DNA of 64,000 nucleotides from Macrostomum hystrix (GCA_950097015.1 CATNEN010000025.1:2842001-2906000); one strand, 5' to 3'. Shown: positions 10,831-22,244, numbered from the stretch's first letter. Notes: a model not told the origin generated them from the letters alone. Numbers and translations are program-made.

Positions 10831-12149
10831 TTAGCGTGGTGTAATGTTGAATGTGCAATTCTCAAATTTGCAGTTCTCAAAAACGCTCGCCTGGTTGGCA
10901 CCAATCGATACGCCCTGGTTAGCTACAATTGACCCAGGCATGCCCAACGCAGTCGTATTTTGTTGCAGTACGATGCATCCAGCAGTCGAACTTGTTCCCG
11001 CGTTGCTGGCGCTCTGACCAGCCGATTCCAGGGTTTGTTCCGCAGTGCCAGAGAGTCGCCCACTGATTGCTCGGGATAGGTTGACTTTTTTGGAGAACTT
11101 CAATCTCTTGTTGTAATGTTCAACGCTCTCCGTTCGTTTGTGACCGGTCACGGCTTGAATCTCGGAAACGCTGACGCCATCCTCCATCAAGTTGGTTACA
11201 ACGGAGGCGCGTATGCAATGATTGGTGTGCGCACGATTGCTCAGTCCCGCCAGCTCACACAATTTCTTCATGAACTCATTAAGCCAGTGTTTGCCGAGTA
11301 CAAAGCTCTTTTGATACCAGAAACCTTCCATGGAAAACCCTCGTTCCAGCGGTTTAGGCCACAGACAACCGACGTCATCAGGTATTTTTGCCAGGTACAT
11401 CTCCATCGCACGAACCGGATACGTATTCGGATCAGTCGGCGTTTCGGCCAAAATGGTCGACTTTCGTGTGGTTGGGTCGTCCGCCGTTACTGTCTTCTCC
11501 ACGGCATCCTTCACCAAGTCGATATATCGAACTCCATCGCATTCGTCAATGCTCACGTTGGCCTTCGTCAATCCCCTCAGCCACTCACAGCCCCTGAAGC
11601 CGAATCCATACACGATTTTAAACAGAACCTCGAATTGTAGACGCGTCGGTGTCGTACGGTCGAAATACACACGCAGCCGATGGAAGTCAGAGTCATCAAT
11701 TGGACAGTACGTAGACGCATTGGCAATAGACGTTTTCTCCCTCAGAGCCGTCATCAGGCATGCCTTGTACGTCCATTCAAACGAAAAAAATTCGGTGTTA
11801 CCTAATTCGCACGTTCCTTGTCTCCAGCACGTACGGATGAACAGACGCCCTGAAGCACACCAGACTTCGGACAGCGTATGGCACGCCTTCCTGAGTCCTC
11901 AGTGACACAAACCACAGCCGCATAGGCACAAAGATAGCGGATCGGCATTGTTTCGATGTTGTCCGGCAGTTTCTGGTCCACCAGATATTTTTTGAAGCGC
12001 TTCACATGGAGAGCGGTTTGATCCGTGGTCGATTTGCGTTTGGCAGCCTCTTCGACGTCTTGCACAGCAGCTTCCTCTTCTTCCGTCAGTTCCCGCAGAA
12101 GCTCGGCATTATTCAGAATGCTTGGATTGGACAGTTCTGCGTCAATCAA
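10831..12149 (-). pseudogene. Crypton-type tyrosine recombinase, frameshifted
   Basis: The 3' part (11754-10831, 307 codons) carries the tyrosine recombinase catalytic set: Arg in GFRGCEWLRGL, HCIRASVVT (HxxR), and TGHKRTESVEHY (H and the nucleophile Tyr). It ends with the NCTFNI motif seen in Crypton/KIAA1958-like proteins. The 5' part (12149-11802) encodes the N-terminal core-binding region (HVKRFKKYLVDQKLP). Between them the homology passes through a third frame (LWFVSLRTQEGVPYA, about 11920-11885), so at least two frameshifts separate N- and C-terminal halves. I see no clear element ends. Confidence 0.75.
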
Positions 12150-12269
12150 CTCCTGCTGTCTTACGGTCAGACCGGTCCACTGACTAACTTCTTCACCAGG
12201 ATCACGGTGTCCAAGTTGCTGCAGAAACGTTATTCATTCATTTCTAAACTGCTAATATCTTTCTCTAGC

Positions 12270-12540
12270 AGTGATTCCCAGTGAATCATAGTCAATTTAA
12301 ATTCCTAAAACTTTTAAAACCTTCCTTTTTCTCACCCACCCACCAACAGAATTTGGCTTCAAATTCTATACGGTTTTCAACCATAAACAGTCTCCGCGGA
12401 CAACGAAACCGTCACGAAGCACATAGCTAAAGGCTTTTCAAACTTAGACAGTTTCCACGGACGTGAAACCGCGTTGTGCGTTCAGCCTACCCATAACACT
12501 AATATATGGTCTCATCGGTCTAGAAAAACTAGTCCAGACT
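12270..12540. other. Interval between Crypton relic and Harbinger remnant
   Basis: Contains two imperfect copies of a CAGTCTCCGCGGAC / CAGTTTCCACGGAC segment (about 12380 and 12450). No gene was recognised. Confidence 0.4.
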
Positions 12541-12743
12541 AGGACTTGGTATGCAGAAACATGAAGCCAGTCGAGTCTACCATAGACAGAACTAGGGTAG
12601 CTCAGTCCTAGCTAGTCGCGTCTTATTTTTGGTATGCATAAAAGTTACAACTAGCTAGTCCGGTCTAGAAAAAAACCTAGACTACTCTGGAGCAGGTAGG
12701 ATACTGGCTTTTTCATTGCCCAAGACAGCAAAGATTTACAGAA

Positions 12744-12953
12744 ATGAATATTTTATTAGCTGTTGATTTAGTTCAACAAGACCTCCGTCGGCAGCGCATT
12801 TTTCGTGATCGGTTGGAACCACTTCAACAATTCTCAGAGGTTGAGATCAAAAGACTTTTCCGGTTTGAACCGCGGTCACTAGTTGCACTGGTGGAACTAG
12901 TCGAGACAGATCTTGAAAGAGCAACCCAGCGAAACAAGAGTCTCACTCCCATG
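12744..12953 (+). pseudogene. HARBI1-like transposase, N-terminal fragment
   Basis: From ATG 12744 the frame gives RRQRIFRDRLEPLQQF, then LFRFEPRSLVALVELV and DLERATQRNKSLTPM, the N-terminal pattern of Harbinger transposases. At 12954 the LTR of the Ty3 element interrupts it. After the second LTR the same frame resumes at 17482 as LQLCLTLSYLGTGSFQQ, the next block of this family, and stops soon after. The catalytic DDE domain is missing. Confidence 0.7.
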
Positions 12954-13171
12954 TGTCATGCCGTAGTCTAATAGCACTCACGTATCGCTTTGCCGGTCAA
13001 TCTAATATGTACATGCATCACTAACTCTCGCTCACTATGTACATGCCCCCCACGCGCACGTTGATCGTATCGGTTGCACGTTGAGGCAAATATATAAATA
13101 CTGTCTCGCCCTACTTGGAGGGCTCACCTTTTTCTTCGCACCTCACACAGCTTGACTCTTGAGCCATTACA
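12954..13171 (+). repeat. 5' LTR of the Ty3-type element
   Basis: 218 bp, TG at the start and CA at the end. It has a TATATAAATA box at 13091-13100. The sequence right after the LTR (TTGGCGTCGCAAGG) should be the primer binding site; I did not identify the tRNA. Confidence 0.9.
13091..13100 (+). promoter_or_regulatory. TATA box of the LTR promoter
   Basis: TATATAAATA inside the 5' LTR, repeated at 17401-17410 in the 3' LTR. Transcription would start some 25-30 nt downstream. Confidence 0.6.
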
Positions 13172-13192
13172 TTGGCGTCGCAAGGCCGAACC

Positions 13193-16100
13193 ATGGCCTT
13201 CCTACAACTGCCTCCAACAGCCCACTTTAGCATCAGAAACGACCCTCACTCTGTAAGCAAGCGCTGGCAGGAGTGGTCGACCAACCTTCTGCGGTACCTG
13301 GCGGCAACCGGCATCAAAGATGAGACGCAGAAACGCCAGATCCTTCTGTATACGGCAGGCAAAGAAGTGAGCGACCTGTACAACGAGATCGCCACCCAGT
13401 CGCAGCAACAAGAAGGCGAGCCCGCAGCCGAGCCCACGGTCGACCAGCTGATCGCACAGTTCAGCACGCACTTCCAAGGCCGCGATAACGTCGTCTTCAT
13501 TCGATACCAGTTTCGCCACTGTCTCCAGGAAGAAGGCGAATCCATAGACGCTTGGCACAGCAGACTGTGGAGCGCCTCGGAAGCCTGCAAGTTCGAGGGT
13601 CTCCGCCAGTCGCTCATCAGGGACCAAATCGTGGCCAGCTGTCGCAGCGAGTCACTGAGGAAGCGCCTGCTGAATATCCCCAACATCAGCCTGTCGGACA
13701 CTCTCCAGCTGGCCAGGACGCACGAGGCAGCAGAGAAGCAGGCGGCCATCATGACCAGGACAGCGGCAGCCTCTGAGGAAGTGGCGCAACTGCGCCGCCA
13801 GCGCCACCCGCTGCCGGAACCTTCGCGTGAGTCGCAGCAATTTGCTAAGTGCATCCGGTGCGGCGAGCTGGGCCACAAGAGCTGCAGCAGGGCGCAAGGC
13901 AAGCGATGCAGCAGCTGCGGCAAGGCCAACCATCTGGCCAAGGCCTGCCTCAGCAGCCGCTCGAAGATTAACTCACTGCAGCCCGAGCAGGACCAGTCAG
14001 CCGACCAACCACCCAACGAGGTGTTCTGCACGCTCAGCGGCAAGGACGACAGCGCCAAGTTCGTCATCAGAATCAACGGCAGTCCGGTCCGCACACTGAT
14101 CGACAGCGGAGCGAGCTGCAACGTGTTGGACATGGCGACGTTCCACAGAATCTGCCGGCCCGGCACGCCGCTCTGCCGGTCCAGCACCACAGTCTTTGCG
14201 CTTGGTGCCAGCGAGCCACTGAAGACAGCCGGCCAAACAACGCTCACTGTCAGAGCGAACCACCGCAAATTGCAGGCCAATTTCATCGTCATCAGCAGCA
14301 ACTGCACACCGATTCTCGGAAGATCGTCCAGCACAAAGCTCGGCATGCTGAGAGTCGGACCTGAAGTCAGCACGAACTCTGTGGTGGTGGTCAGCCTAGC
14401 TAAGCCGGCCAGCAGTGAGGACCAGCACCTGCCCAAGCAGCTGCAACTTCAGACAATCCTGGCGGAATTCAGCGACTGCTTTCAAGGCATCGGATGCGTG
14501 AAGGGAGTCAGCGTCACTATCAGGCTCAGGCCGGATGCCACTCCAGTCTGCCAGCCGCCATCCCGAGTGCCCGTTCACCTAAGGAATGCTGTAATCAAGG
14601 AGCTGGAAGATCAACTGGCACTGGGAATCGTCGAACGAGTGCGTGGTCCAACAGCCTGGTGCTCCAGGATGGTCGCAGTTCCAAAGGCCGAGCAGGGCGA
14701 GGTTCGCATCACCCAGGACCTCCGCGAGGTGAACAAGTACGTCATCCCAGAGAAGCAGCCTATACCCACATTCGAAGAGGTGACGGACGAGATGGCGGGC
14801 GCGACGTATTTCTCGGAGCTGGACGTCGCCAAAGCCTTCCACCAAATTGAAGTCGCCGAGGAGTCTAGAGACCTGCTAACGTTCTCCTCACCCATCGGGC
14901 TCCTGCGGCTGCGCCGGCTCTGCATGGGCTTCACATCCGCCTCCGAGATCCTCCAGCGGGTGATGACCTCCGTCCTGAGTGGCCTCCCCGGCGTCCGCTG
15001 GGTGCACGACGACATCCTGGTGTACGCGAAAAACATTGAAGAGCACAACCAGCGCCTGCGAGACTGCCTGGCCCGGTTGAAGGCTAGCAACATCACGTTG
15101 AGCCGCTTCGCTCGACCAGAGGTCGACTTTCTCGCCATGCGGCTCTCTGCATGCGGCATTCACCCAAGCGCCGAGAAAGTAGCGGCCATCAACAACTTTA
15201 AGCGGCCGACCAACGCAACCGAGGTGCGCTCCTTCCTCGGCCTCGTCACCTTCGTGGCGCGCTTCATCAGCAACCTGTCTGACAGGGCCCGGCCACTCCG
15301 CGAGCTGACAAGGCAGACCGCCGAGTGGACGTGGGGCGAAAAGCAAGAGGCCGCATTCAACGACATCAAACAGACGATCGCCAGCAGCCACGCGCTGGCA
15401 TTCTTCAATAGTGAGCTGCAGACTCAGCTGATCGTGGACGCCAGCCCCACGGGTGTCGGCGCCATCCTTGCCCAAGTCCAGCCAGACGGATCGACGCGGC
15501 CGGTGGCATACGCGAGCCGCAGCCTCAGCCCGACCGAGCAGCGCTACTCCCAGACGGAGCGAGAGGCCCTCGCGGTGAAGTACGGCGGCCTGAAGTTCTA
15601 CCACTACCTCAGCGGGGGTGGCAGTTTCAAGGTCATCACCGACCACAAGCCGCTGATATCCCTGTTCAGCACGGGGTCTCGGCCGCCACCCCGCATTGAG
15701 CGCATGGCGCTGCGACTGCAAGACCTTGTCTTTCGGGTCGTGTACCAGCCCGGCGCCGGCAACCCGTCTGACGTCCTGAGCCGCCAGCCGCTGTCAATGC
15801 CACCAAACAACGTCGGCGAGCAGGCGGACGCGATCTACGTGGCCACGGCAGTCCAAGCTGCCACTCCGGTGTCCATCAGCCTGGGCACAATCAAGGCGGC
15901 CTCCGAACGAGACGGCATGGTACAAGCAGCGCTACACGCCATCCGCGGCCACCAATGGGACAAGAGTGACACGTGCCTGCAGGGACTCCATGGCGTATCC
16001 CACGAACTATCCGAGCTGAACGGCCTGCTGCTGCGCGGCAGTCAGCTGTACATGCCGACGACTCTGCGATACCGGTGCATGCAGCTGGCCCACCAGGGAC

Positions 16101-17148
16101 ACCAGGGCGTCAAAAAAACGCTCGACCGCTTGCAAGCGAAGGTCTGGTGGCCAGGCATCCGTGGAGGCGCACGTAGCAGCCTGCACCAGCTGCCTGACCT
16201 GCACCAGCGAGACCTCGCCGAAAGCCGCGCCGCTAAAGCCGACCGAACTGCCGGAGGGCCCCTGGCTCGAGCTGGGGCTCGACTTCCTCGGACCGATAAA
16301 CGCTGCTCGTCTGTACGGACCACTTCTCCAGGTTCCCGCTCGTGGAGGTCATGGCCAGCACCACCGCCTCCGCCGTCATCAACGTGCTACGCCGGTGGTT
16401 TAGCATCTTCGGGCAGCCGACAAAGGTGACCACAGACAATGGCCCACCCTTCGCATCGGCCGAGTTCAGCAGCTTCCTGATGGATCAGGGCGCACGGCAC
16501 CATCGGATCACGCCTCTCTACCCTCAGGCCAACGGCGCAACGGAGCGGTGCAATCAAGGGCTGAACAAGGCTATCCGCGCAGCGATCGTCGAAGGCAGGG
16601 ACTGGACACTGGCCCTGGACGAGTACCTGGCAGCGTACAGACGCACTCAGCACTGCTCCACGGGCGTCGCGCCGGCCAGTCTGTTATTTGGCAGGCAGAT
16701 CAACGATGTGATCCCGAGTCTCCGACACTCGCAGCCCGTCGACGCGACTCGAGCGGCCATTGCCGACAGCGACAGACAGGCCAAGGAGGCTATGAAGCGG
16801 CACGCCGACCGACGCTTCAGAGCCGCCGACCACGGCATTCGCGCCGGCGACCGCGTCCTCAGGCGCCAGCAGTCCCGGCAAAAGACCGACGCCTTCTACG
16901 AGTCGGCGCCGTGGACCGTGGCCGAGGTGCAAGGCGACTCCCTGCTCATGCAGCGCGACGACGTCGTCTGCCGCAGGCACGCCACGCAGGTCAAGCGGCT
17001 GCCCGGGCAGCCTGAGCAGTCCGATCAGCAGCCGCTCGAACCTCCCGACGCCCCTGAGCTCGCGGAGCCAGTCGCAGCCCGGCTCCACCCCCGGCGGGCG
17101 AAGGACCCAGAGAGGAACTACAGAGAACCCGACCTGCGCAGAAGCTGA
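13193..17148 (+). pseudogene. gag-pol polyprotein of the Ty3-type element, two frameshifts
   Basis: One long frame begins at ATG 13193. Gag ends in two zinc knuckles (about residues 220-253; the second, CSSCGKANHLAKAC, is canonical). Protease has LIDSGAS near residue 303. RT has FSELDVAKAFHQIEV near 540 and VHDD near 605, in place of the usual YxDD. RNase H has LIVDASPTG near 746 and TDHKPL near 816. The integrase zinc region starts at HQGHQGVKKTL (about 966). The frame then shifts near 16160 and again near 16300-16312, and the integrase core (TTDNGPPFAS, then the Glu in NGATERCNQ) continues to 17148. Gag and pol lie in one frame, as in Mag-like Ty3 lineages; that placement is tentative. Confidence 0.88.
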
Positions 17149-17263
17149 ATTGCTTGATTGACAGACTAAAGTTACAAGGACTGTTCTAAAAACAATTATA
17201 TTGTTGCCTGCTACTACTTCTTTCATTTTATTCCCTATAATTTTTCATCCACTTGAGGAGGAC

Positions 17264-17481
17264 TGTCATGCCGTAGTCTAATAGCACTCACGTATCGCTT
17301 TGCCGGTCAATCTAATATGTACATGCATCACTAACTCTCGCTCACTATGTGCATGCCCCCCACGCGCACGTTGATCGTATCGGTTGCACGTTGAGGCAAA
17401 TATATAAATACTGTCTCGCCCTACTTGGAGGGCTCACCTTTTTCTTCGCACCTCACACAGCTTGACTCTTGAGCCATTACA
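17264..17481 (+). repeat. 3' LTR of the Ty3-type element
   Basis: 218 bp, nearly identical to the 5' LTR. It is preceded by a short purine run (GAGGAGGAC) that could be the polypurine tract. Confidence 0.9.
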
Positions 17482-18243
17482 CCATGCTGCAACTGTGCTT
17501 GACACTGTCTTATCTTGGCACTGGCAGCTTTCAGCAGAACTTGTTTGCTGAAAATTTAGAGCAAGTTCTAGAGGCTCTCTGTTGTCGCTGACATGACGCA
17601 ACAGATCTCTGATCTCCCTCAATACGTCGATCTTCTCACGTTCTAGAGCAAGCTTCTCTTCCTTAAGCTTCAGCTTCTTATGTTCAAACTCTACGAGCTT
17701 CTCGGCGAAGTTACTGTCCACAGCCTTCTTCTTTTGGGGACAGCCGATATACTCCGAACCCGATGAACGTCGAGATGGTTCTTCGAGTACGACGTTGTCC
17801 GACTGTAGATTGTTCGAGCTTGTCTGTGGCATTGATTGATGCCGTCGATCTGCTGATGCCCCAGTCGGTGACGATGGCCTCGAATTGTTCTTCTCCGTCA
17901 GCCCGACGCTCAATCCAGACGAAAGTGGCGTCAGTTGTGGGTTGTCTTCACCAATTATTGCCAGTGCCTTCAAATCATTCGACGACATTTTTGGAGACGG
18001 TCCACCTCCAGTCTTCTTGGCACTTTTCTCCTTGATTCGCTGAACAATGTTCTTCCATCGTTTTTGCACCTTATCAACAGAGTAACTAGTATTGCACTGC
18101 TCGTTGACTCGCGATTTAACATCTTCCCATGCGTTTGCTCGTCGTTTTCGACAGGCAGGCGTTTGACCCTTCGAAAAAATTGCAGTCGAATGCCCTTGGA
18201 GGGCATCAAGAAGAATGTTTTCGTAATCGTTTGCTGGCGACAT
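17434..18243 (-). CDS. Myb/SANT-domain protein of a Harbinger element, chimeric C-terminus
   Basis: From ATG 18243 the protein opens with a Myb/SANT-like trihelix domain (about residues 5-85: ANAWEDVKSRVNEQ, then VQKRWKNIVQRIKEK). A Ser/Pro-rich linker follows, then a charged helix (about 190-235: LVEFEHKKLKLKEEKLALER) likely to form a coiled coil. In PIF/Harbinger transposons such a protein binds element DNA and brings the transposase to the nucleus. The frame is open, but the last 16 or so residues are read from the Ty3 LTR inserted at 17481, so the natural end is lost. Frames start earlier at a TTG (18288); the ATG is preferred. Confidence 0.6.
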   Translation of the reverse strand: MSPANDYENILLDALQGHSTAIFSKGQTPACRKRRANAWEDVKSRVNEQCNTSYSVDKVQKRWKNIVQRIKEKSAKKTGGGPSPKMSSNDLKALAIIGEDNPQLTPLSSGLSVGLTEKNNSRPSSPTGASADRRHQSMPQTSSNNLQSDNVVLEEPSRRSSGSEYIGCPQKKKAVDSNFAEKLVEFEHKKLKLKEEKLALEREKIDVLREIRDLLRHVSDNREPLELALNFQQTSSAESCQCQDKTVSSTVAAWCNGSRVKLCEVRRKR

Positions 18244-18580
18244 TCCAGACGTATGCAAGGCAGATAGAAATATGAATACGATGGCCAATAAAGTAATAAG
18301 CCAGCTAGGCGCTTGAATGTGCCCCGTCTTTCCCCACCCATAGAAGGACCATAGACAACGTGGAATCCGTTAAGGATTTGGCCCTTAAGTTTGGCGCTCG
18401 GTCTAGCCCAGACTGGTCTAGCCTAGACTCATCATGGTAGTCGTGACTAGCTTTTATGCATACCGATTTCAAGACAATAGACCAAACTACCCAGTCCAGA
18501 CTAGCTAGACTGGGCTAGGCTTTCTGCATACGGGCCATAGAAGTCACAACAGTCTGCAACATAAGCATACTCTGAACGCG

Positions 18581-19305
18581 ATGCCGCCTCGTGGTCATTA
18601 CTCGCGCATATCGGCTGTTGACAGACAGAGGCTGATTGCAGCCTACCAGAATGATGCCGACTGGTGACACCTAGCGCGCATGCTTGGCATCAAGCGCCAG
18701 ACAGCAGCCAACATCGTCTGCAATTTTATTGCGCATGACCGAGCAGCCCCACTTCCAAAGGGTGGCGACAAGAGGCGTCGACTGACGGAAGGAATGATTG
18801 AGGAGATCGTCGACTTCCTGGGATCGCGCCCGACAGCGACGCTGAATCAGATGCAGCTGCGCCTACAGCAGAGTTTTCCCGACGTCGCCATTATATCGCA
18901 ATCGGGCATCAGTCGGGGGTTGGATGGTCGTCTCGTCACGCTAAAGTTGGCAAGGGTCAATCCGGTAGAGTGGAACGAGCCCGTGACTAAGGAGGCTCGG
19001 CGCATGCAGAATGGATGCTGACTGAGGGAGTGCAGCAGCATACGATCTGGCTCGACGAGTTCGGCGTCAACTTGTGGACGACACGCAGCCAAGGTTGGGC
19101 GCGGCGCGGACAGCGAGCTGTGTCAGTTGTGAATGGCCAACGCGGTCAGAATCTGACAATCTGCTTGGCAATCTCGTCTGTGCACGGCCTCGTGCACTAC
19201 ACGACAGTTGTCGGCGGCTTCAAGAACGATAAGTGTCGACAGTGGGTGAACCACAGTCTGACCTACATGCAGCGTTGCCTCGAGGCAGCTGACATTTGCG
19301 AGTGA
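18581..19305 (+). pseudogene. Second IS630-like transposase, stop and frameshift
   Basis: ATG 18581 opens MPPRGHYSRISAVDRQRLI. A TGA near 18665 interrupts it, and the same frame continues from 18680 with the helix-turn-helix region (MLGIKRQTAANIV). Near 19015 homology shifts frame into the DDE domain: TIWLDEFGVNLWTTRSQGWA holds the first catalytic Asp in the usual DE context, followed by GLVHYTTVVGGF. It ends at 19305 before the remaining catalytic residues. It is similar in plan to the transposase at 9829-10548 but a different subfamily. Confidence 0.75.
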
Positions 19306-19780
19306 CGTTTTGACATCATCATGTTGACTCCTTTTCAGTCAGTCTGATTGTTTTACCAAGTTAACATTTTTCCTATTGGTGCTTGCACCTCTTTGTCTGT
19401 TTGTCTGTATGGCTCATGTTCTTCTGCGTTCATATCGTAGCTTTTAAATGGCCGAAATTGCTCGCAAAGGGGCCCAAATTGGTTGCCAAATTCAGAAGCA
19501 AATGCAATCTTTCTCTATGGCACAGAGTGCCTGCTTTCGTCTCGCTCACCACTGCCTGCGCTGCCCAAATGGCTCGCAAGAAAGCCCAAATAGAACGCAA
19601 AAAGGTATATATTCCTAAAGCAGTTCTGCCCGCAAAATCAAGCAGGAATGTATAATTCTTATTAGAGCCATTCTAACCATAGACAAAATTCATATTAAGA
19701 ATAAAGTGTGGAGGGAGGAAAGAGAGAGGGGGTTAAAAATAAATCAAATACATATAAATAAATTGTTTGCGTGCAGGAAT
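19306..19780. other. Interval without recognised gene
   Basis: Holds CTGTTTGTCTGT-like microsatellite, GAGGGAGGAAAGAGAGAGG purine tract and one CCATAGACA motif (19676). The 90-codon frame at 19383-19655 has no domain. Confidence 0.35.
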
Positions 19781-19787
19781 GGAGAGT

Positions 19788-19915
19788 GTCATTCCTGCAT
19801 GATGTCCATGTGTAAAACAGTGGAGATTTGGCCATAGATAATTTCATTCCTGCACGATGTCCATGTGTAAAACAGTGGAGATTTGGCCATAGATTATTTC
19901 ATTCCTGCACGACTG
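19788..19915. repeat. Tandem repeat of about 54 bp with CCATAGAT motif
   Basis: Two full copies of a segment with ATTCCTGCACGATGTCCATG and GTAAAACAGTGGAGATTTGG, each ending GGCCATAGAT, plus partial ATTCCTGCACG copies on each side. Confidence 0.7.
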
Positions 19916-20249
19916 CCTTCATTCCCGCACGCTGGCTCAAATAAGAATGAAGTGTCCCGTCCTTCTTCTTCTAGGGTCCTTGATTTGATCGCACTATAGC
20001 ACTATAAGTTGTCGAACACAAGTGCTGTCTATGGCTTAAAGTATGGAGACTTAGCTGCCTTTCGTTTGAAAAAAATATGTTTAGCCACGATTTTTCGGAA
20101 CAACCCTCAGAACGCATAAATCCTAACAGAAGAAGCTGAAGAGCCAAAGAGATTTGTTGACAAAGTTCTGCCCCTCCTTCTGGCTTAGATCGGCTATCTA
20201 TATCGAAGTAGTTGGCGCCGTCAATCACTAAGCAGAAGAAATCTCTGAA

Positions 20250-21879
20250 ATGTCAGTGATCAATAAATATGGCCAAAAGGCACAGTCGGTCGCGTCTGCT
20301 CTGCTCACTAGACCGTGCGCCTTTTTAGCTCTAGTTGCAGCTGTCACCTGTCTGCTGATTTTCAGCATAAACAGCTTGTTCCCATCCAGCAGTACTGAAA
20401 GGTTCAACTGCAAATCTTTGATGCGCAATCAGCAGTCAACGAATGCCAACTCGGCGCCAACAATTTTCCGATAAAACAACGGCATCATAAAGTTGAAGGA
20501 GACTCAACAACTGAAAAAAGCTAATCGGAGCTATCTGACAGGGTGCAGCGCGTCAGAACTCGAGAGCCTTTACGAGGATGTACTGCTGGAGCTGACATCG
20601 GAGTGCTCCACTAATCGCCGACTTGGTCGCACTGACGATGGCGGCTGGAATCTGTGCTTAACTGGACCATATTATCCAAAGGAGCCGTGCTTCAGCTTCT
20701 CCTTCGGAATTAACAACGTCTGGGAGTTCGACGACCAGGTGGCGAATGTGTTTCATTGTAACGTGATCACATTTGATCCGTCCATGCCCAATAGAAGCCA
20801 TGTTCGCAGCCAGCGAGTGCTGTTTCTTCAAGAGGGTCTCCGCGCAGCAAAGGGCACTTACAATTCCTGGCGTGTTGACAGCCTGCTAGGATTTTTGAGA
20901 CGCTTCAAAGCTGAAAACTACGTGATCGACATATTGAAGATTGACATCGACAGCTCTGAGTGGCCGGCCTTGGCCACAGCGGTTCGAGACGGGTCTCTGA
21001 AAAATGTTAAGCAGCTCCTGCTAGAGACGCATGTGGCCAAGATGGCTACTGTGCAGGACTACCTAGGCTACTTTGCCATTTTGGAAGCTCTCCACAGCCT
21101 TGGCTTTCGATTATGGCACTACAACTGGAATACATTCGGCCCGTTTTGTACGGCACGTTTTGTATGAGAGCCGGCACGACAGATCTCAGCGCACCTGCTG
21201 CCATGAGCTCTACTATATCAATGCTAACTTCCTGCAGGCAAACAGCTCCGAACTCGCCGCCAGAAACCCGAAGCAAGGCGACCCTACAATCGACTTGCGG
21301 GCCCTTTTACCTGTCTCCAAGACTGACGACTTCAAGAAGTTGGAGGCTCTTCGCCGAGTGGACCTGCAACACCAGACGGAGGAGCAGCTGGAGGACATGT
21401 ATTTTAAAATTGTCGAGCAGCAGCAAATCGAGTGTCCATTTAGCAAGCGAATCGGGGAAAGAGGTGACGGCGGCTGGGATGTCTGCTTTGCTAGTCCGTT
21501 CGACTTATCTCTGTCGACACCGTGTGTGGCCTTTTCTTTCGGCATCAACGGCATGTGGAACTACGACGATGAATTGGCTGAACGTTATCGCTGCAAAGTG
21601 TACATGTTCGATCCGAGCCTAGAACGGGCCTTCGAGGAAGGCTGCTTGAGCCAGGTGAAACAGCTGCTGTTTAAGTCGCACACTAGCGAGCTGCAGCGCC
21701 GCCACACTACAGACTATACGCGCCTGGTGCGAATCTGGCATGGCCTGTTCAACAGCGGCTTCCGCTCCTGGAAGTGGCGCAAGAACCCGGCATCGATCAG
21801 CTTCAAATCCAGAAGCGGAGCCAATCGAGCGTGCTGTTATGAGCACTACCTGCTGAATGCTAGACTGATCGAACTGTGA
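20250..21879 (+). pseudogene. METTL24-like (Methyltransf_22) protein, two domains in tandem, disrupted
   Basis: The N-terminus from ATG 20250 has a signal anchor (LALVAAVTCLLIFSINSLF), as in type II Golgi/ER proteins. An in-frame TAA at 20472-20474 follows, then the same frame gives a first METTL24-like domain: DDGGWNLCL, CFSFSFGINNVWEFDD, FDPSMP and DILKIDIDSSEWPAL, the putative SAM-binding core. A frameshift near 21130-21165 separates its CCHELYYINANFL end. A second domain follows (GDGGWDVCF, FSFGINGMWNYDDELA, FDPS) but lacks about 55 residues including the KIDIDSSEW block. Stop at 21877-21879. Substrates of this family are not well known. The breaks argue for a pseudogene, though an unrecognised intron at the TAA cannot be excluded. 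Confidence 0.65.
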
Positions 21880-22172
21880 GACTGAATCAATGAATGCTGC
21901 ATGAGCACTACCTGAATACTAGACTGATCGAACTGTGAGACTGAATCGATGAGTGCTGCATGAGCACTATCTGAATACTAGACTGGTCGAACTGTGAGAC
22001 TGAATCGATGAGTGCTGCATGAGCACTACCTGCTGAATGCTAGACTGATCGAACTGTGAGACTGAATCAGTGAGTGCTGTTATGAGCACTGTGAGACTGA
22101 ATCGATGAGTGCTGCATGAGCACTACCTGCTGAATGCTAGACTGATCCAACTGTGAGACTGAATCGATGAGT
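21838..22172. repeat. About 60-bp tandem repeat made from the 3' end of the METTL24-like gene
   Basis: The first unit is the coding end itself (ATGAGCACTACCTGCTGAATG...GAACTGTGAGACTG, including the TGA stop). Five more units follow, two without the GCTGAATG block and one short. The repeat grew from the stop-codon region into the 3' flank. Confidence 0.85.
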
Positions 22173-22244
22173 CTGAGTCTGCAAAATTTAATGTAGTCCG
22201 CAGTATGCTCTATTCGTACATTTTTTGAGAAAATTAAGCATCGG

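Larger units (their letters stand above)
12954..17481 (+). mobile_element. Ty3-type LTR retrotransposon, complete but frameshifted
   Basis: Two 218-bp LTRs (TGTCATGC...CATTACA) bound a gag-pol region. The 5-bp target duplication CCATG lies at 12949-12953 and 17482-17486. The domain order gag, protease, RT, RNase H, integrase is that of Ty3 elements. LTRs differ visibly at only one site (TGTACATGC versus TGTGCATGC), which points to a recent insertion, yet pol holds two frameshifts. It sits inside the Harbinger transposase gene. Confidence 0.92.
12548..18530. mobile_element. PIF/Harbinger-type element remnant, split by a Ty3 insertion
   Basis: The outer parts look like inverted repeats: GGTATGCAGAAA near 12548 and GGTATGCATAAAAG near 12633 recur in inverted order near 18455 and 18525, both inside CTAGAC/CTAGTC-rich sequence. 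Inside lie the two hallmark Harbinger proteins in convergent orientation: the N-terminus of a HARBI1-like transposase (plus strand) and a Myb/SANT protein (minus strand). Most of the transposase is absent, so this is an internally deleted copy. Exact ends and target duplication could not be fixed. Confidence 0.6.

Noticed and set aside
13246-14436. 396-codon minus-strand frame
   Set aside because: Shadow of the GC-rich gag region of the Ty3 element on the opposite strand.
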